From: JBBIGV01 sp037447335
GTDB taxonomy: Bacteria > Bacteroidota > Ignavibacteria > Ignavibacteriales > Ignavibacteriaceae
Assembly: GCA_037447335.1 (NCBI GenBank)
Contig: JBBIGV010000055.1
Span: 1-24,454 of the forward strand
Direction of reading: 5' to 3'
Length of the DNA stretch: 24,454 nt
The notes beneath the pieces are model-generated. The model searched no databases. It worked only from the letters and a program-made list of their open reading frames with translations, and was not told where the DNA came from. The first letter of the stretch is position 1, and each line of letters opens with the position of its first letter. A program made the position numbers and the translations under genes. Below are positions 6,487 to 15,128 of the stretch, one piece after another.

Positions 6487-6495
6487 TTATCCACA
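6487..6495 (+). promoter_or_regulatory. Perfect DnaA box at the dnaA start
   Basis: TTATCCACA, a perfect consensus box. Only six bases (ctaaaa on the coding strand) separate it from the dnaA ATG at 6480. Bound DnaA would cover the ribosome-binding region's DNA and hinder transcription of its own gene, a plausible autoregulatory site. Confidence 0.8.
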
Positions 6496-6690
6496 ATAGT
6501 AAAAAAACAAAATGGTGCTAAAATTTATCAAATTAAAAAATTTTACTCTTACACCAATTAACTAACGAACATGTTATTAACATTAAGGGCAAGCCGTCAA
6601 ACCTTTGTTTTTTAAAGAGATGCCAACACTTGCTTTAAAGAAACACACACAAATTATAAACAATTGCTTCCCCCTCCATCAAAAAAAGTT

Positions 6691-6705
6691 GTGAAACTTT
6701 TTCAC
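6691..6705. repeat. Short inverted repeat next to the DnaA boxes
   Basis: GTGAAA CTT TTTCAC, six-base arms with a three-base centre, ten bases left of the perfect DnaA box at 6715. Its right part, TTTTTCACG, faintly resembles a DnaA box. The rest of the 460-base stretch between dnaA and the next gene is AT-rich, with no gene seen. Confidence 0.35.
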
Positions 6706-6714
6706 GACGAAAGG

Positions 6715-6734
6715 TTATCCACACAATATCCACA
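6715..6734 (+). other. Pair of DnaA boxes, upstream half of the origin
   Basis: A perfect box TTATCCACA (6715-6723) and, two bases on, the one-mismatch box ATATCCACA (6726-6734), both in the same orientation. With the box at 6487 they form a DnaA-box cluster upstream of dnaA. Together with the AT-rich repeats downstream of dnaA this matches a bipartite oriC as in Bacillus subtilis or Helicobacter pylori. Confidence 0.75.
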
Positions 6735-6940
6735 GGCTTCATGCCCTTCAACCGAGGGACAAAATAGAAAGTAAAACAAAGCCCTGCAAATTAATTCTTA
6801 TCCAGAAGTAAAAAATTTTTATAAACTCACTTTTCCCATCGGCTGGAGGAATAAAATAACATAAAACATTGCATTTTTTTTCATTGCATACGTTGTGCGT
6901 TGTAGCTAACTTTTGCATTATTTTTATAACGAGGTTATTA

Positions 6941-9907
6941 ATGGATTTCCGCTTAATTCATAAAATTATTGCAGCCCTTGTTTTTTTTATTTCGGCCGTA
7001 GTTTTGTTTCTTACAGTGCAGCCATCCGTGTCCTTCTGGGACTGTGGTGAGTTTATTGCAGCATCATACTACCTGCAGGTGCCGCACCCGCCGGGCACGC
7101 CATTCTTTCTTCTGGTTGGAAGAATATTTTCCATGATCCCTTTTGCTGAAAACATTGCATTCAGAGTTAATGCATTATCGGTGCTGACTAGCGCCACTGC
7201 AGTGCTTTTCACCTACCTTATTGCTGTAAAGCTGATGATCGCTTACCGAGGCAATCCTAAAAACCTGGTGGACGCATTGATAGTTTTTGTTGCCGCGGCA
7301 ATTGGTGCGCTCGCATTTACTTTCAGCGATACTTTTTGGTTCAACGGGGTTGAAGCAGAAGTTTATGCACTCAGCACCTTATTGTTCGCATTCGTTGTTT
7401 GGTTAATGATGGTTTGGCATGAAAAGGCAGACAGCAAGGACAATGAGAAATACCTCCTGATGATAGCATACCTGATAGGTATATCCACCGGCGTGCATCT
7501 TATGAGTGTGCTTGCTATTGTGCCGGTCGCGATGGTTGTGCTGTTCAGAAAGTATGTTGAAGATGAAGAAGCTTGTAAAAAAACAGCCTACATCTTTATG
7601 GGTCATGTAGCCGCAATACTTATAATAGCCATTGCTATGTGGTCTGCAGAAAAAGGGGTTGTACCTCCGTCTCCCACTGAATACCAGGCATATGATTCAA
7701 AATTTAAGTGGATTATACTGGGTGTAAGTGCTCTAATAATGGGCGCGTTCTGGCGGCAGATATTCACAAAAAATTCATTTTATACTCCGCTGTTTATAGG
7801 TGGAATTGCGTTGTTCTTAACTTATCCCGGCATCGTTAAAATATTTCCTTCCGTGTTATCTTCTATAGGCGGCGACGATATAGTTATAGAGATGATCATC
7901 ATAGCCGGTGTTTTTGCGGCTATTGCTTATGCGGTTTATTACACCGTAAAAAATAACAAGCCAACTCTTCATCTTGCATTTATGTCCTTGTTCTTCATAC
8001 TGCTTGGTTTTACTACCTATGCAATGGTAATTATAAGGGCAAATCAGGATCCGCCAATGAACGAAAACGAACCGGATAAATTTACAGAGCTGGTATCTTA
8101 CCTGAACCGTGAACAATACGGTGATTTTCCCACATTCAAAAGAAGGTTTGCATCGGAACCACACCAAATGGTTGTTTACAATAATTATTCAAGCGACCTT
8201 GACTTCTTTTATTCATACCAGATGAATCATATGAAAACGCGCTACTTGCTTTGGAATTTTGCCGGCAGGGAAGGCTGGAACCAGGATGCCGGAGCCAATA
8301 TTGCTCCATTCAATTCACTTGGAAACATTTTCGGAAAAATAATAAGCGTGAACTTTGAAGGGGATGTTAAAGACTCCCTTTTCGGCATCCCATTTCTTAT
8401 AGGGATGATTGGTATTTACTGCCATTTCAGGCGCGACTGGAAGATGGCTTCAGTATTTATGATTATGTTTATCCTCATGGGGTATCTTACAGCATTTTAT
8501 CAGAATCAACAGCAGCCGCAGCCCAGAGAACGTGATTATTTTTATGTGGGAGCTTTTCTTGTTTTTGCTGTTTGGATATCTATAGGCATTCAGGTGCTTG
8601 CCGACCTTGTCAGATCGAAAATCAAAAAATCATCTGTAGTCAACCCGGCAGTTTTTGGTGTTCTGACATTCGGAATAGTGCTCGTACCGATTAATATGCT
8701 GGTGTCCAACTACCACACACACGACAGGTCTAAAAATTGGGTGCCATGGGATTATTCGTATAATATTTTACAAAGCTGTGCCCCAAATGCAGTGTTGTTT
8801 ACAAACGGGGATAACGATACCTTTCCCCTATGGTACTTACAGGACGTGGAAGGCGTCAGAAGAGATGTTAAAGTTGCCAACCTCAGCTTGCTGAATACTC
8901 CATGGTATATAAGACAACTCAAAAACAACGATCCTTATGGTGTTGGTACCGTTAACATTCGATTTACGGATCAGCAGATCGAGCAGATAAGACCAATACC
9001 CTGGGAGACACAGCAAATAAATATTGCGCCTCCAGCTCCGGGCACTACTACAGAATTGGGTGATTTACAGCAAGCATTTAATATCTCCGATACAACAATG
9101 CAAAACCTTGAAGGAATTTCTTTCACCATGAAGCCGACACTTTCATTCGGAGAAGTGAATGCTATTCGGGTTCAGGACAGGATGGTCCGCGAAATTGTAG
9201 AAGCAAATATTTGGGACAGACCGATCTACTTTGCAGTAACTTGCGCGGAAGATAGCAGAATAGGGTTGCAGGATTACCTGCGAATGGAAGGTATGGCGTT
9301 TCGTGTTGTTCCTAAAAAAAGAGTACCAGGCGTGGAATTTGTAAATGCCGATGTGCTTAAAAAGCAGTTGATCGAAAACCCGGGCTACAGCAAAGATTAT
9401 CAGCCGGGTTTTAAATTCCGCGGCTTGAATGACCCAACAATATTCTTCGATGAAAACCACAGAAGAATGACACAGAACTATCGCAATGCTTTCATCAGGC
9501 TTTCGCTTTATTACATTAATTCCGGTCAAAGAGAGAAAGGTCTGGCAACACTAAACAGCATGGAAGAAGTGATGCCCCGCAGCGTAATTCCTGTTGAGTT
9601 CGGGTTACTTTTTGAGCTAAGCAATCTGTTTCATCATGCCGGCGGGTATGACGAATACAAGCTAATGGCAGAAGAACTTGAAGAAAAAGCCCTTGCATTA
9701 ATGGAAAAGAATCCTACAGACGCTCAATCGTATTATAATCCATATAGAGTTCTAATGGAGATTTACGAAAAGCTTGGAGATAATCACAAACTGCTCGATC
9801 TCTGGAGAAGAATACAGGCGCTCTATCCGAACGATCCCTCTGTTGCAGAGAATATTAGAAAGTATGAAAGCCTTATACTTGGCAGGGATACCACAGAAAC
9901 AGAATAG
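6941..9907 (+). CDS. DUF2723 (GT117-like) membrane glycosyltransferase
   Basis: A 988-residue membrane protein of the DUF2723 family, common in Bacteroidota and relatives and related in fold to GT-C enzymes and to human TMEM260, a protein O-mannosyltransferase. The family hallmark is near the N-terminus: SFWDCGEFIAASYYLQVPHP then PGTPFFLLVGR, where Asp34 and Glu37 of D-C-G-E are the likely catalytic or donor-binding acids and H-P-P-G-T (49-53) follows. About 10-12 membrane helices fill residues 8-610. A second conserved block, QQPQPRERDYFYVGAFLVFA, lies before the last helices. The C-terminal ~350 residues are soluble and end in TPR-like helices (LYYINSGQREKGLATLNSME; LMEIYEKLGDNHKLLDLWRR). 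An open frame extends to 6869, but the ATG at 6941 has a GAGG site and places the first helix properly. A terminator follows. Acceptor and sugar are unknown. Confidence 0.9.
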   Translation: MDFRLIHKIIAALVFFISAVVLFLTVQPSVSFWDCGEFIAASYYLQVPHPPGTPFFLLVGRIFSMIPFAENIAFRVNALSVLTSATAVLFTYLIAVKLMIAYRGNPKNLVDALIVFVAAAIGALAFTFSDTFWFNGVEAEVYALSTLLFAFVVWLMMVWHEKADSKDNEKYLLMIAYLIGISTGVHLMSVLAIVPVAMVVLFRKYVEDEEACKKTAYIFMGHVAAILIIAIAMWSAEKGVVPPSPTEYQAYDSKFKWIILGVSALIMGAFWRQIFTKNSFYTPLFIGGIALFLTYPGIVKIFPSVLSSIGGDDIVIEMIIIAGVFAAIAYAVYYTVKNNKPTLHLAFMSLFFILLGFTTYAMVIIRANQDPPMNENEPDKFTELVSYLNREQYGDFPTFKRRFASEPHQMVVYNNYSSDLDFFYSYQMNHMKTRYLLWNFAGREGWNQDAGANIAPFNSLGNIFGKIISVNFEGDVKDSLFGIPFLIGMIGIYCHFRRDWKMASVFMIMFILMGYLTAFYQNQQQPQPRERDYFYVGAFLVFAVWISIGIQVLADLVRSKIKKSSVVNPAVFGVLTFGIVLVPINMLVSNYHTHDRSKNWVPWDYSYNILQSCAPNAVLFTNGDNDTFPLWYLQDVEGVRRDVKVANLSLLNTPWYIRQLKNNDPYGVGTVNIRFTDQQIEQIRPIPWETQQINIAPPAPGTTTELGDLQQAFNISDTTMQNLEGISFTMKPTLSFGEVNAIRVQDRMVREIVEANIWDRPIYFAVTCAEDSRIGLQDYLRMEGMAFRVVPKKRVPGVEFVNADVLKKQLIENPGYSKDYQPGFKFRGLNDPTIFFDENHRRMTQNYRNAFIRLSLYYINSGQREKGLATLNSMEEVMPRSVIPVEFGLLFELSNLFHHAGGYDEYKLMAEELEEKALALMEKNPTDAQSYYNPYRVLMEIYEKLGDNHKLLDLWRRIQALYPNDPSVAENIRKYESLILGRDTTETE

Positions 9908-9933
9908 ATTTTGTTTTCAGACAAAACAAATTT

Positions 9934-9959
9934 AAGCGGCTCAATGCCGCTTATTTTTT
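9934..9959 (+). terminator. Rho-independent terminator after the DUF2723 gene
   Basis: A 7-bp GC-rich stem, AAGCGGC / GCCGCTT, with the loop TCAAT, followed by ATTTTTT. It lies 27 bases after the stop codon. A weaker repeat, TTTTGT / ACAAAA, precedes it. Confidence 0.9.
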
Positions 9960-10015
9960 GCATATAAAAGCATGCTGTAATAATTTATCTATCGGTTATA
10001 AAAAAATTTTAATCA

Positions 10016-11080
10016 ATGAAATTTCTCATCCTTGCTCTTTCCGGAATCGGCGATGCTCTTATGTTCACCCCATCGGTTGTGCTTCTCAAAAAGTATATTC
10101 CGGATGCACAGATAGACGCCCTTGTAATGTTTCGTGGTGTAAAAGATATTTATGAAAGAATAAATCTTATTAATAAGGTCCATCATTTCGACTTTTTGAA
10201 AGAAGGGATATTCTCTTCCCTCAAATACGTGGCAGGTCTTAGAAAAAATTATGATGCTACAATAAACGTCTACCCGTCTAACAGGAAAGAGTATAATATT
10301 ATAAGCCGTATAATAGGCGCAAAGAAAAGATGCGGCATAAAATATTTACGAATGGACATTCTAAATCTTGGCTGGCTTAATAATATAAGAATAACTGAAA
10401 GCGATGCCCGGCATAATGTTCAAACAAACATTTTGTTGTGTGAAAAATTAATAGGAATAAAGAACAGCGATGAACCGGCGCTTCTGTTTCCATTGAATAA
10501 CGAAGATGAAATATTCGCACAGAAGTTCCTTTCCGTGAATAAAATTCTTAACGATGATCTGGTAATAGGATTTCATCCCGGGTGTGCAACATTAAAAAAT
10601 CATATTAAACGCAGATGGGAACCTTACAAGTTCATTCAGCTCGGAAAAACACTGATTGAAAATCATAATTCAAAAATTCTTTTGTTTGGCGGACCCGACG
10701 AAGAAGAATTAAAAAACGAAATATGCAAAGGTATCGGGGCCTCAGGATTTATTGTGAATACCGATAACCTAGCACAAAGCGCAGCACTAATGAAACGCTG
10801 CCGGTTGTTTATTACTAATGATTCCAGTTTAATGCACGTTGCTGCGGCAATGCAGTTGAATGTTGTTGCTATTGTCGGTCCTACAAATCCGGCATATATT
10901 CATCCATGGAAAACAAATTATAAGATAGTTACACTCAACCTTGAATGTGCGCCGTGTTTTTTTTATTCACCAAAACCTCTGAAATGCTATCGGGATGATA
11001 TAAAATTCAAATGTATAAAAGAACTTAGCGTTGAGAGAGTATATAAAGCAGCAGAAGAATTTTTAAGGAAAGATTTATAA
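10016..11080 (+). CDS. Glycosyltransferase family 9 (heptosyltransferase-like)
   Basis: A 354-residue GT-B enzyme of the heptosyltransferase family, which adds ADP-heptose or related sugars to lipopolysaccharide or other surface glycans on the inner face of the membrane. The N-terminus has the family start LALSGIGDALMFTPSVVLLK with the catalytic-base Asp13. The donor half has GFHPGCATLKNHIKRRWEPY, LLFGGPDEEELKNEI and the signature ITNDSSLMHVAAAM with Asp269, then VAIVGPTNPAYIHPW. Four cysteines near the C-terminus (CAPC...KCYRD...KCIKEL) are typical of this family. The ATG at 10016 has no strong ribosome site. It converges with the LOG gene, the two stop codons overlapping by six bases. The neighbouring DUF2723 protein is also a glycosyltransferase, but a terminator lies between them. 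Confidence 0.88.
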   Translation: MKFLILALSGIGDALMFTPSVVLLKKYIPDAQIDALVMFRGVKDIYERINLINKVHHFDFLKEGIFSSLKYVAGLRKNYDATINVYPSNRKEYNIISRIIGAKKRCGIKYLRMDILNLGWLNNIRITESDARHNVQTNILLCEKLIGIKNSDEPALLFPLNNEDEIFAQKFLSVNKILNDDLVIGFHPGCATLKNHIKRRWEPYKFIQLGKTLIENHNSKILLFGGPDEEELKNEICKGIGASGFIVNTDNLAQSAALMKRCRLFITNDSSLMHVAAAMQLNVVAIVGPTNPAYIHPWKTNYKIVTLNLECAPCFFYSPKPLKCYRDDIKFKCIKELSVERVYKAAEEFLRKDL

Positions 11081-11605
11081 AGACAGGCTGTTCTTTAAAT
11101 ATTGAACTATTTCTTCTTCATTATCAAAATATTTTATTAGTCCGGTCTTTCTCCCTTCTCTGCGGATCTGATTTTCCATTATTCTAACAACATCTTTCCA
11201 CATATCAGAATGACAGGCAACTGGTTTAACCGGCATAATACTTTTGTTAATAAATTCCCATACAACAGCCAATTCGAGAAGCGTTCCCGTCCCTCCCTGC
11301 AGCACGATATAGGCATCAGCGTTTTTAATAAGTGTTTCGATTCGTTCGAACAGGCTGCTGCAGATAATTGTTTCAGTAAGGAAACGGCTTTTAACCGATG
11401 ACCATCCTTTTACAGTTACACCGATTGCTTCACCGCCGGCTTCCACTGCACCGCGGGATACCCCATCCATTATACCCCGGTATCCACCGCTGTAAACCCG
11501 GAAACCAGCATTAGCAAGTAATGCACCAAGCCGCAAGGCAAACATATACCCGGCTTCTCCCTCACGTGGAACGGAACTGCCGAAGACGGTTACGCTCTTA
11601 TTCAT
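11075..11605 (-). CDS. LOG-family (TIGR00725/lysine-decarboxylase-like) protein
   Basis: A 176-residue Rossmann-like protein of the LOG superfamily. True LOG enzymes cleave cytokinin or AMP-type nucleotides to the base and ribose phosphate; members of this branch are mostly uncharacterised. Visible motifs are the N-terminal TVFGSSVPREGE strand-loop, GGYRGIMDGVSRGAVEAGGEAIGV (39-62), and GGTGTLLELAVVWEF (104-118) with Glu111 at the catalytic position. The usual Pro before G-G is Gln103, so the motif reads LQGG in place of LPGG. The length is short but normal for the family. No Shine-Dalgarno site precedes the ATG at 11605. The stop overlaps the GT9 stop region, tail to tail. Substrate unknown. 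Confidence 0.82.
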   Translation of the reverse strand: MNKSVTVFGSSVPREGEAGYMFALRLGALLANAGFRVYSGGYRGIMDGVSRGAVEAGGEAIGVTVKGWSSVKSRFLTETIICSSLFERIETLIKNADAYIVLQGGTGTLLELAVVWEFINKSIMPVKPVACHSDMWKDVVRIMENQIRREGRKTGLIKYFDNEEEIVQYLKNSLSL

Positions 11606-11658
11606 AGTAATAAAATTTTGTTGATTAATAATAAGAACAGGAAGGGATTGTTAGAAGT

Positions 11659-11695
11659 GAAAAATTAAACGGGGCTGCTGAAAACAACAACCCCG
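11659..11695 (-). terminator. Rho-independent terminator of the yceI operon
   Basis: Read on the minus strand: CGGGGTTGTT, loop GTTTTC, AGCAGCCCCG, then TTTAATTTTTC. The stem is 10 bp, with five G-C pairs at the base and two G-U pairs. It starts 9 bases after the YceI stop codon and ends before the LOG gene, separating the two units. Confidence 0.88.
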
Positions 11696-11703
11696 CCAAA
11701 AGA

Positions 11704-12336
11704 TTAAATCTTGTTTGAGCCAACAATGCTCAATGTTATTTCTATAACCTCAGCAACTTTACTGCCGAGAAGCTCGTTCTTCACATTAAAATCTGACAGA
11801 CGGATATTGAACTTGGAATAAACGCCAAGCAAATCTCCCGGAAGCCGGGTTTTTGTTGCCTCGCTCTCATCGAGATAGGTCATTGTAACTTCTGTTTCAA
11901 TTTCTTTAGTTACACCGTGCATCGTAAAATCACCCACAGCTTTAACAGTCATCTTATTATCCTCAAAAAGATTTGCACTCTTTACTTCTTTAATGGTAAA
12001 AACTATATCGGGATAATTTGATGCATTAAGCCAGCCCTCGCCCTGCAAGTGTTCGTCGCGGGTATCAATACCTGTTTTTAAAGAAGCAACCGGAATACGA
12101 AATTCACCTTTAAGAGAATTCTTTACATCTGCAACATTAAATGATACTGTTCCGGTAATATCGCTGGTAAGACCGCTTATTGATTCCAGTGGTGCAGTGC
12201 TGAAAAATGTTGCCTGGTTTCGTCCCCGGTCTTCGGTAAATTTAAATATTTGTTCGCCGGTGGCTATCACTTTAAACTGCGCTAATGTTGTTGCAGCAAA
12301 AAGCAAAACGAACATAGTGCCAAGAATTGATTTCAT
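11704..12336 (-). CDS. Secreted YceI-family lipid-binding protein
   Basis: A 210-residue exported protein. A signal peptide (MKSILGTMFVLLFAATTLA, cleaved before QFKV) leads a single YceI beta-barrel of about 190 residues. YceI proteins form lipocalin-like barrels that bind polyisoprenoids or other lipids in the periplasm. Family landmarks are KFTEDRGRNQATFFSTAPLE, FRIPVASLKTGIDTRDEHLQ, WLNASNYPDIVFTIKEV and GDFTMHGVTKEIETEV. A strong AGGAGA site 6 bases before the ATG fixes the start at 12336. Its ATG overlaps the stop of the 89-residue membrane protein gene (ATGA), so the two are co-translated and end at a shared terminator. The ligand is unknown; YceI with a small membrane protein suggests a role in redox or lipid carriage, but this is only inferred. 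Confidence 0.92.
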   Translation of the reverse strand: MKSILGTMFVLLFAATTLAQFKVIATGEQIFKFTEDRGRNQATFFSTAPLESISGLTSDITGTVSFNVADVKNSLKGEFRIPVASLKTGIDTRDEHLQGEGWLNASNYPDIVFTIKEVKSANLFEDNKMTVKAVGDFTMHGVTKEIETEVTMTYLDESEATKTRLPGDLLGVYSKFNIRLSDFNVKNELLGSKVAEVIEITLSIVGSNKI

Positions 12337-12602
12337 GTTTTCTCCTGTCTTTTGTTTTTAAATATGAATAATAGAATTGATGAAAATAAAACCGTTACAC
12401 CGCATATCAGAAGAGAAAGATCGAGTCCCCAAACAAACCGATCCTCCCACTGTTTAAGATCAAAACCGAACAAATCATCTTCCATTTCAACCAGCACCTG
12501 TGTTTTAGTGAAAATTTCTCCCCCGTGCATCAACCAGGCGAGCATCGAAATAACGATGACCGAAATGGCAAAGTATAGTACAAGTCTTTGTTTTTTGTTC
12601 AT
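12333..12602 (-). CDS. Two-helix membrane protein upstream of yceI
   Basis: An 89-residue protein with two membrane helices (about 8-25 and 62-82) and a polar, acidic loop of about 35 residues between them (MHGGEIFTKTQVLVEMEDDLFGFDLKQWEDRFVWG). The loop lies outside if both termini, which are basic (MNKKQR; FKNKRQEKT), stay inside. AAGGAG lies 7 bases before the ATG at 12602, a strong ribosome site. It is translationally coupled to the YceI gene by ATGA. I do not recognise a family. Because the two proteins are made together and one is periplasmic, this could be its membrane partner. Confidence 0.75.
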   Translation of the reverse strand: MNKKQRLVLYFAISVIVISMLAWLMHGGEIFTKTQVLVEMEDDLFGFDLKQWEDRFVWGLDLSLLICGVTVLFSSILLFIFKNKRQEKT

Positions 12603-12818
12603 TTTAAGCTCCTTTATTGTTTAATATCAAACTAAACCACAAAAAGTCACAATTAGTTCCATTATTGAGAATATGGTTTAATATTAAATCAATTTAATAA
12701 AAGCTGAAGGGGGTTTTAAGTCAAAAATTTTTCAACATAAAAAATTATTTTTTTAATACGGATATAAAAAAATGATAAATTTCTAATCGAATTTTCACAA
12801 AATTCAAACAATAGGGCA

Positions 12819-14015
12819 ATGTTAAAAACTAATGTTTGTATAATCGGGGGCGGAATTATCGGCACAGCAACGGCATTAATGATCCAGTCACTTTCCGGGA
12901 AATCCGTTACAGTACTTGAAGCGGAATCGCAGCTTGCAAAACATCAAACCGGTAATAATAGCGGCGTTATACATTCCGGGTTATATTATAAACCCGGATC
13001 ACTGAAAGCCACCAACTGTGCTGAGGGGCGGGAAATGATGTATAAGTTTTGTCTCGAACACGGAATAAAACACGAAAAGTGTGGTAAACTGGTTGTTGCG
13101 GTAAATGAAAACGAAATACCCGCACTCAAAGAACTTGAAAACAGAGGACGACAAAACGGTTTAACCGGAATCCTTGCACTTAATGGTGAACAGATCAAAG
13201 AGTATGAACCTTACGTTAATGGAGTTGCCGGTTTACACATTCCCGATACAGGAATAGTTGATTATTCGGAAGTAACAAAAAAATATGCTGAGCTTATTTT
13301 AGCAAACGTCGGCGAAATCAAACTTAATCATAGGTTTTTATATGCCCGGGCAACGAATGGTTCAAGTATAATTGAAACAACAAAGGGAGAGTTAGAAGCC
13401 GATATAATAGTTAACTGTGCCGGTTTGTATTCGGATATTGTTGCAAAAAAATGTGGTGTTGATCCCGGTCTTATGATCATACCTTTCAGGGGAGAGTATT
13501 ATAAGTTAAAAAAAAACAAGAGACATCTTGTTAATAACCTCATCTACCCGGTTCCGGATCCGCGCTATCCTTTCCTTGGTGTTCATTTTACACGGATGAT
13601 AAATGATGATGTTGAAGCCGGTCCAAATGCTGTGCTTGCATTTAAAAGGGAGGGTTATTCGTATAAGAATATTTCTGTTAGTGATTTGTTTAAAATGTTT
13701 ACTTATCCGGGTTTCTGGAAAATGGCAGAGAAACACTATAAAATGGCAGCGGGTGAATATCACCGTTCATTAAGTAAACCTGCATTCGCAAAGGCGCTCA
13801 GGCAGTTAATTCCGGATATCGAAACAGAGGACCTTGAAAAAGGAGGAGCCGGGGTGCGGGCGCAGGCGCTTGAACCCGATGGGAAACTTGTAGATGATTT
13901 CAGAATTATTGAAACAAAGAATATGGTTCATGTTCTAAATGCGCCATCACCTGCAGCTACTGCATCACTTAGTATAGGGAAAAAAATTGCGAAAATTGTT
14001 TTAAAGAAATTTTGA
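12819..14015 (+). CDS. lhgO: L-2-hydroxyglutarate oxidase (LhgO)
   Basis: A 398-residue FAD-dependent oxidoreductase of the DAO superfamily that oxidises L-2-hydroxyglutarate to 2-oxoglutarate and passes electrons to the quinone pool. The dinucleotide-binding motif is CIIGGGIIGTATALMI with Gly10, Gly12 and Gly15. The LhgO-specific segment HQTGNNSGVIHSGLYYKPGS follows, whose His is a usual FAD or substrate contact. Other conserved parts are NCAGLYSD, IPFRGEYYKL, YPVPDPRYPFLGVHFTRMI, GPNAVLAFKREGY, GVRAQALEPDGKLVDDF and the C-terminal NAPSPAATASLSIG. Length matches the family (about 395-420). The ATG at 12819 follows AATAGGG. It is a single gene here. Confidence 0.93.
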   Translation: MLKTNVCIIGGGIIGTATALMIQSLSGKSVTVLEAESQLAKHQTGNNSGVIHSGLYYKPGSLKATNCAEGREMMYKFCLEHGIKHEKCGKLVVAVNENEIPALKELENRGRQNGLTGILALNGEQIKEYEPYVNGVAGLHIPDTGIVDYSEVTKKYAELILANVGEIKLNHRFLYARATNGSSIIETTKGELEADIIVNCAGLYSDIVAKKCGVDPGLMIIPFRGEYYKLKKNKRHLVNNLIYPVPDPRYPFLGVHFTRMINDDVEAGPNAVLAFKREGYSYKNISVSDLFKMFTYPGFWKMAEKHYKMAAGEYHRSLSKPAFAKALRQLIPDIETEDLEKGGAGVRAQALEPDGKLVDDFRIIETKNMVHVLNAPSPAATASLSIGKKIAKIVLKKF

Positions 14016-14093
14016 CATAAATTTTTCAAAAACTCAAAGCAGATAAACAATTTAAATTGTAAATTGAACTTAAATTTCACCTTCCAGATAAAT

Positions 14094-15128
14094 ATGAAAT
14101 TTATGAACCAGGAAGAACTGAAGAAACTGTTGGCAGTTGAAGACCATTATAATCTTCGAATGGAAGTAGAAAAAATTCGCAGATCTCTCAGCAATGGTAA
14201 AACCGCAGCACGGAAAAATCTTTCAGAGCATGCAGAAACAGAATATATTAAAGCCGAATTAGACCAGATACTCAAGTCTCAAACCATTGAAAGGTCTAGG
14301 TATTACATCAAACGCCTTATCAAAAGCCTGTCTGAAGTTAAAACCGGAAAAATCAACGACCTGAATCTGAACAGATGGAAAGAGTATGATGATATTTTAA
14401 CCGACAGTCTTTGGGTGCTTAACAAGCGTGATAAATCCGGCGCTCATAACGCAGGTTATTGGGGAAACTTCATTCCGCAAATTCCAAACCAACTGTTAAG
14501 AAGATATACAAAAAAGAATGATTGGGTGCTGGATCCTTTCCTCGGCAGCGGGACCACTCTGATTGAATGTAAAAGACTTGGAAGAAATGGACTGGGAATA
14601 GAGCTTCAGCCCGCTGTTTTAAATCTTGCGCTTAAAAATATTAGTGACGAGGAGAACCCTCATTCTGTCAGAACAGAAACTATTTGCAGCGACAGCCAAA
14701 CTTTGGATTTTTCAAAAGAGTTAATAAATCTTGGCATTAATTCTGTTCAATTTATTATTATGCACCCGCCGTATTGGGATATAATTAAATTCAGCGATGA
14801 TAACGATGATTTATCGAATGCAGAATCTGCCGATAAATTCCTGTTAATGCTTGGTAAAGTGATAGACAATACTTATCCGCTGCTTGATAAAGAAAGGTAC
14901 TTTGCCCTGGTAATTGGCGACAAATACTCCAACGGCGAGTGGATACCCCTGGCTTTTTATTCCATGCAAACGGCAATGGAACGCGGTTATAAATTGAAAT
15001 CAATTATTGTTAAAAACTTCGAAGAAACGAAAGGAAAAATGAAACAAAAGGAACTCTGGCGTTACAGGGCACTTGCCGGAGGCTTTTATATTTTTAAGCA
15101 TGAATACATCTTCATATTCAAAAAATAA
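14094..15128 (+). CDS. Putative N4/N6 DNA methyltransferase of an R-M system
   Basis: A 344-residue SAM-dependent DNA methylase. Numbering from the ATG at 14094: the SAM-binding motif I VLDPFLGSGTTL is at 145-156, preceded by the motif X-like IPNQLLRRYT; the catalytic motif IV is HPPYWD at 224-229, the H-P-P-Y form of the amino-methylase (S/D)PPY. The order motif X, I, then IV fits the N4-cytosine/N6-adenine amino methylases of COG0863. The first ~100 residues are helical and charged, perhaps for target recognition or dimerisation. A frame extends to a TTG at 14064, but the ATG at 14094 is the better start. The 3' end overlaps the next gene by 29 bases, as methylase/endonuclease pairs often do. 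The target sequence cannot be told. Confidence 0.85.
   Translation: MKFMNQEELKKLLAVEDHYNLRMEVEKIRRSLSNGKTAARKNLSEHAETEYIKAELDQILKSQTIERSRYYIKRLIKSLSEVKTGKINDLNLNRWKEYDDILTDSLWVLNKRDKSGAHNAGYWGNFIPQIPNQLLRRYTKKNDWVLDPFLGSGTTLIECKRLGRNGLGIELQPAVLNLALKNISDEENPHSVRTETICSDSQTLDFSKELINLGINSVQFIIMHPPYWDIIKFSDDNDDLSNAESADKFLLMLGKVIDNTYPLLDKERYFALVIGDKYSNGEWIPLAFYSMQTAMERGYKLKSIIVKNFEETKGKMKQKELWRYRALAGGFYIFKHEYIFIFKK

Noticed and set aside
6869..6940. A longer start for the DUF2723 protein
   Set aside because: The 24 extra residues have no family match and no ribosome site. The ATG at 6941 follows a GAGG site and places the conserved W-D-C-G-E motif normally.
14064..14093. TTG start for the DNA methyltransferase
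   Set aside because: No ribosome site, and the extra ten residues are low-complexity. The ATG at 14094 is preferred.
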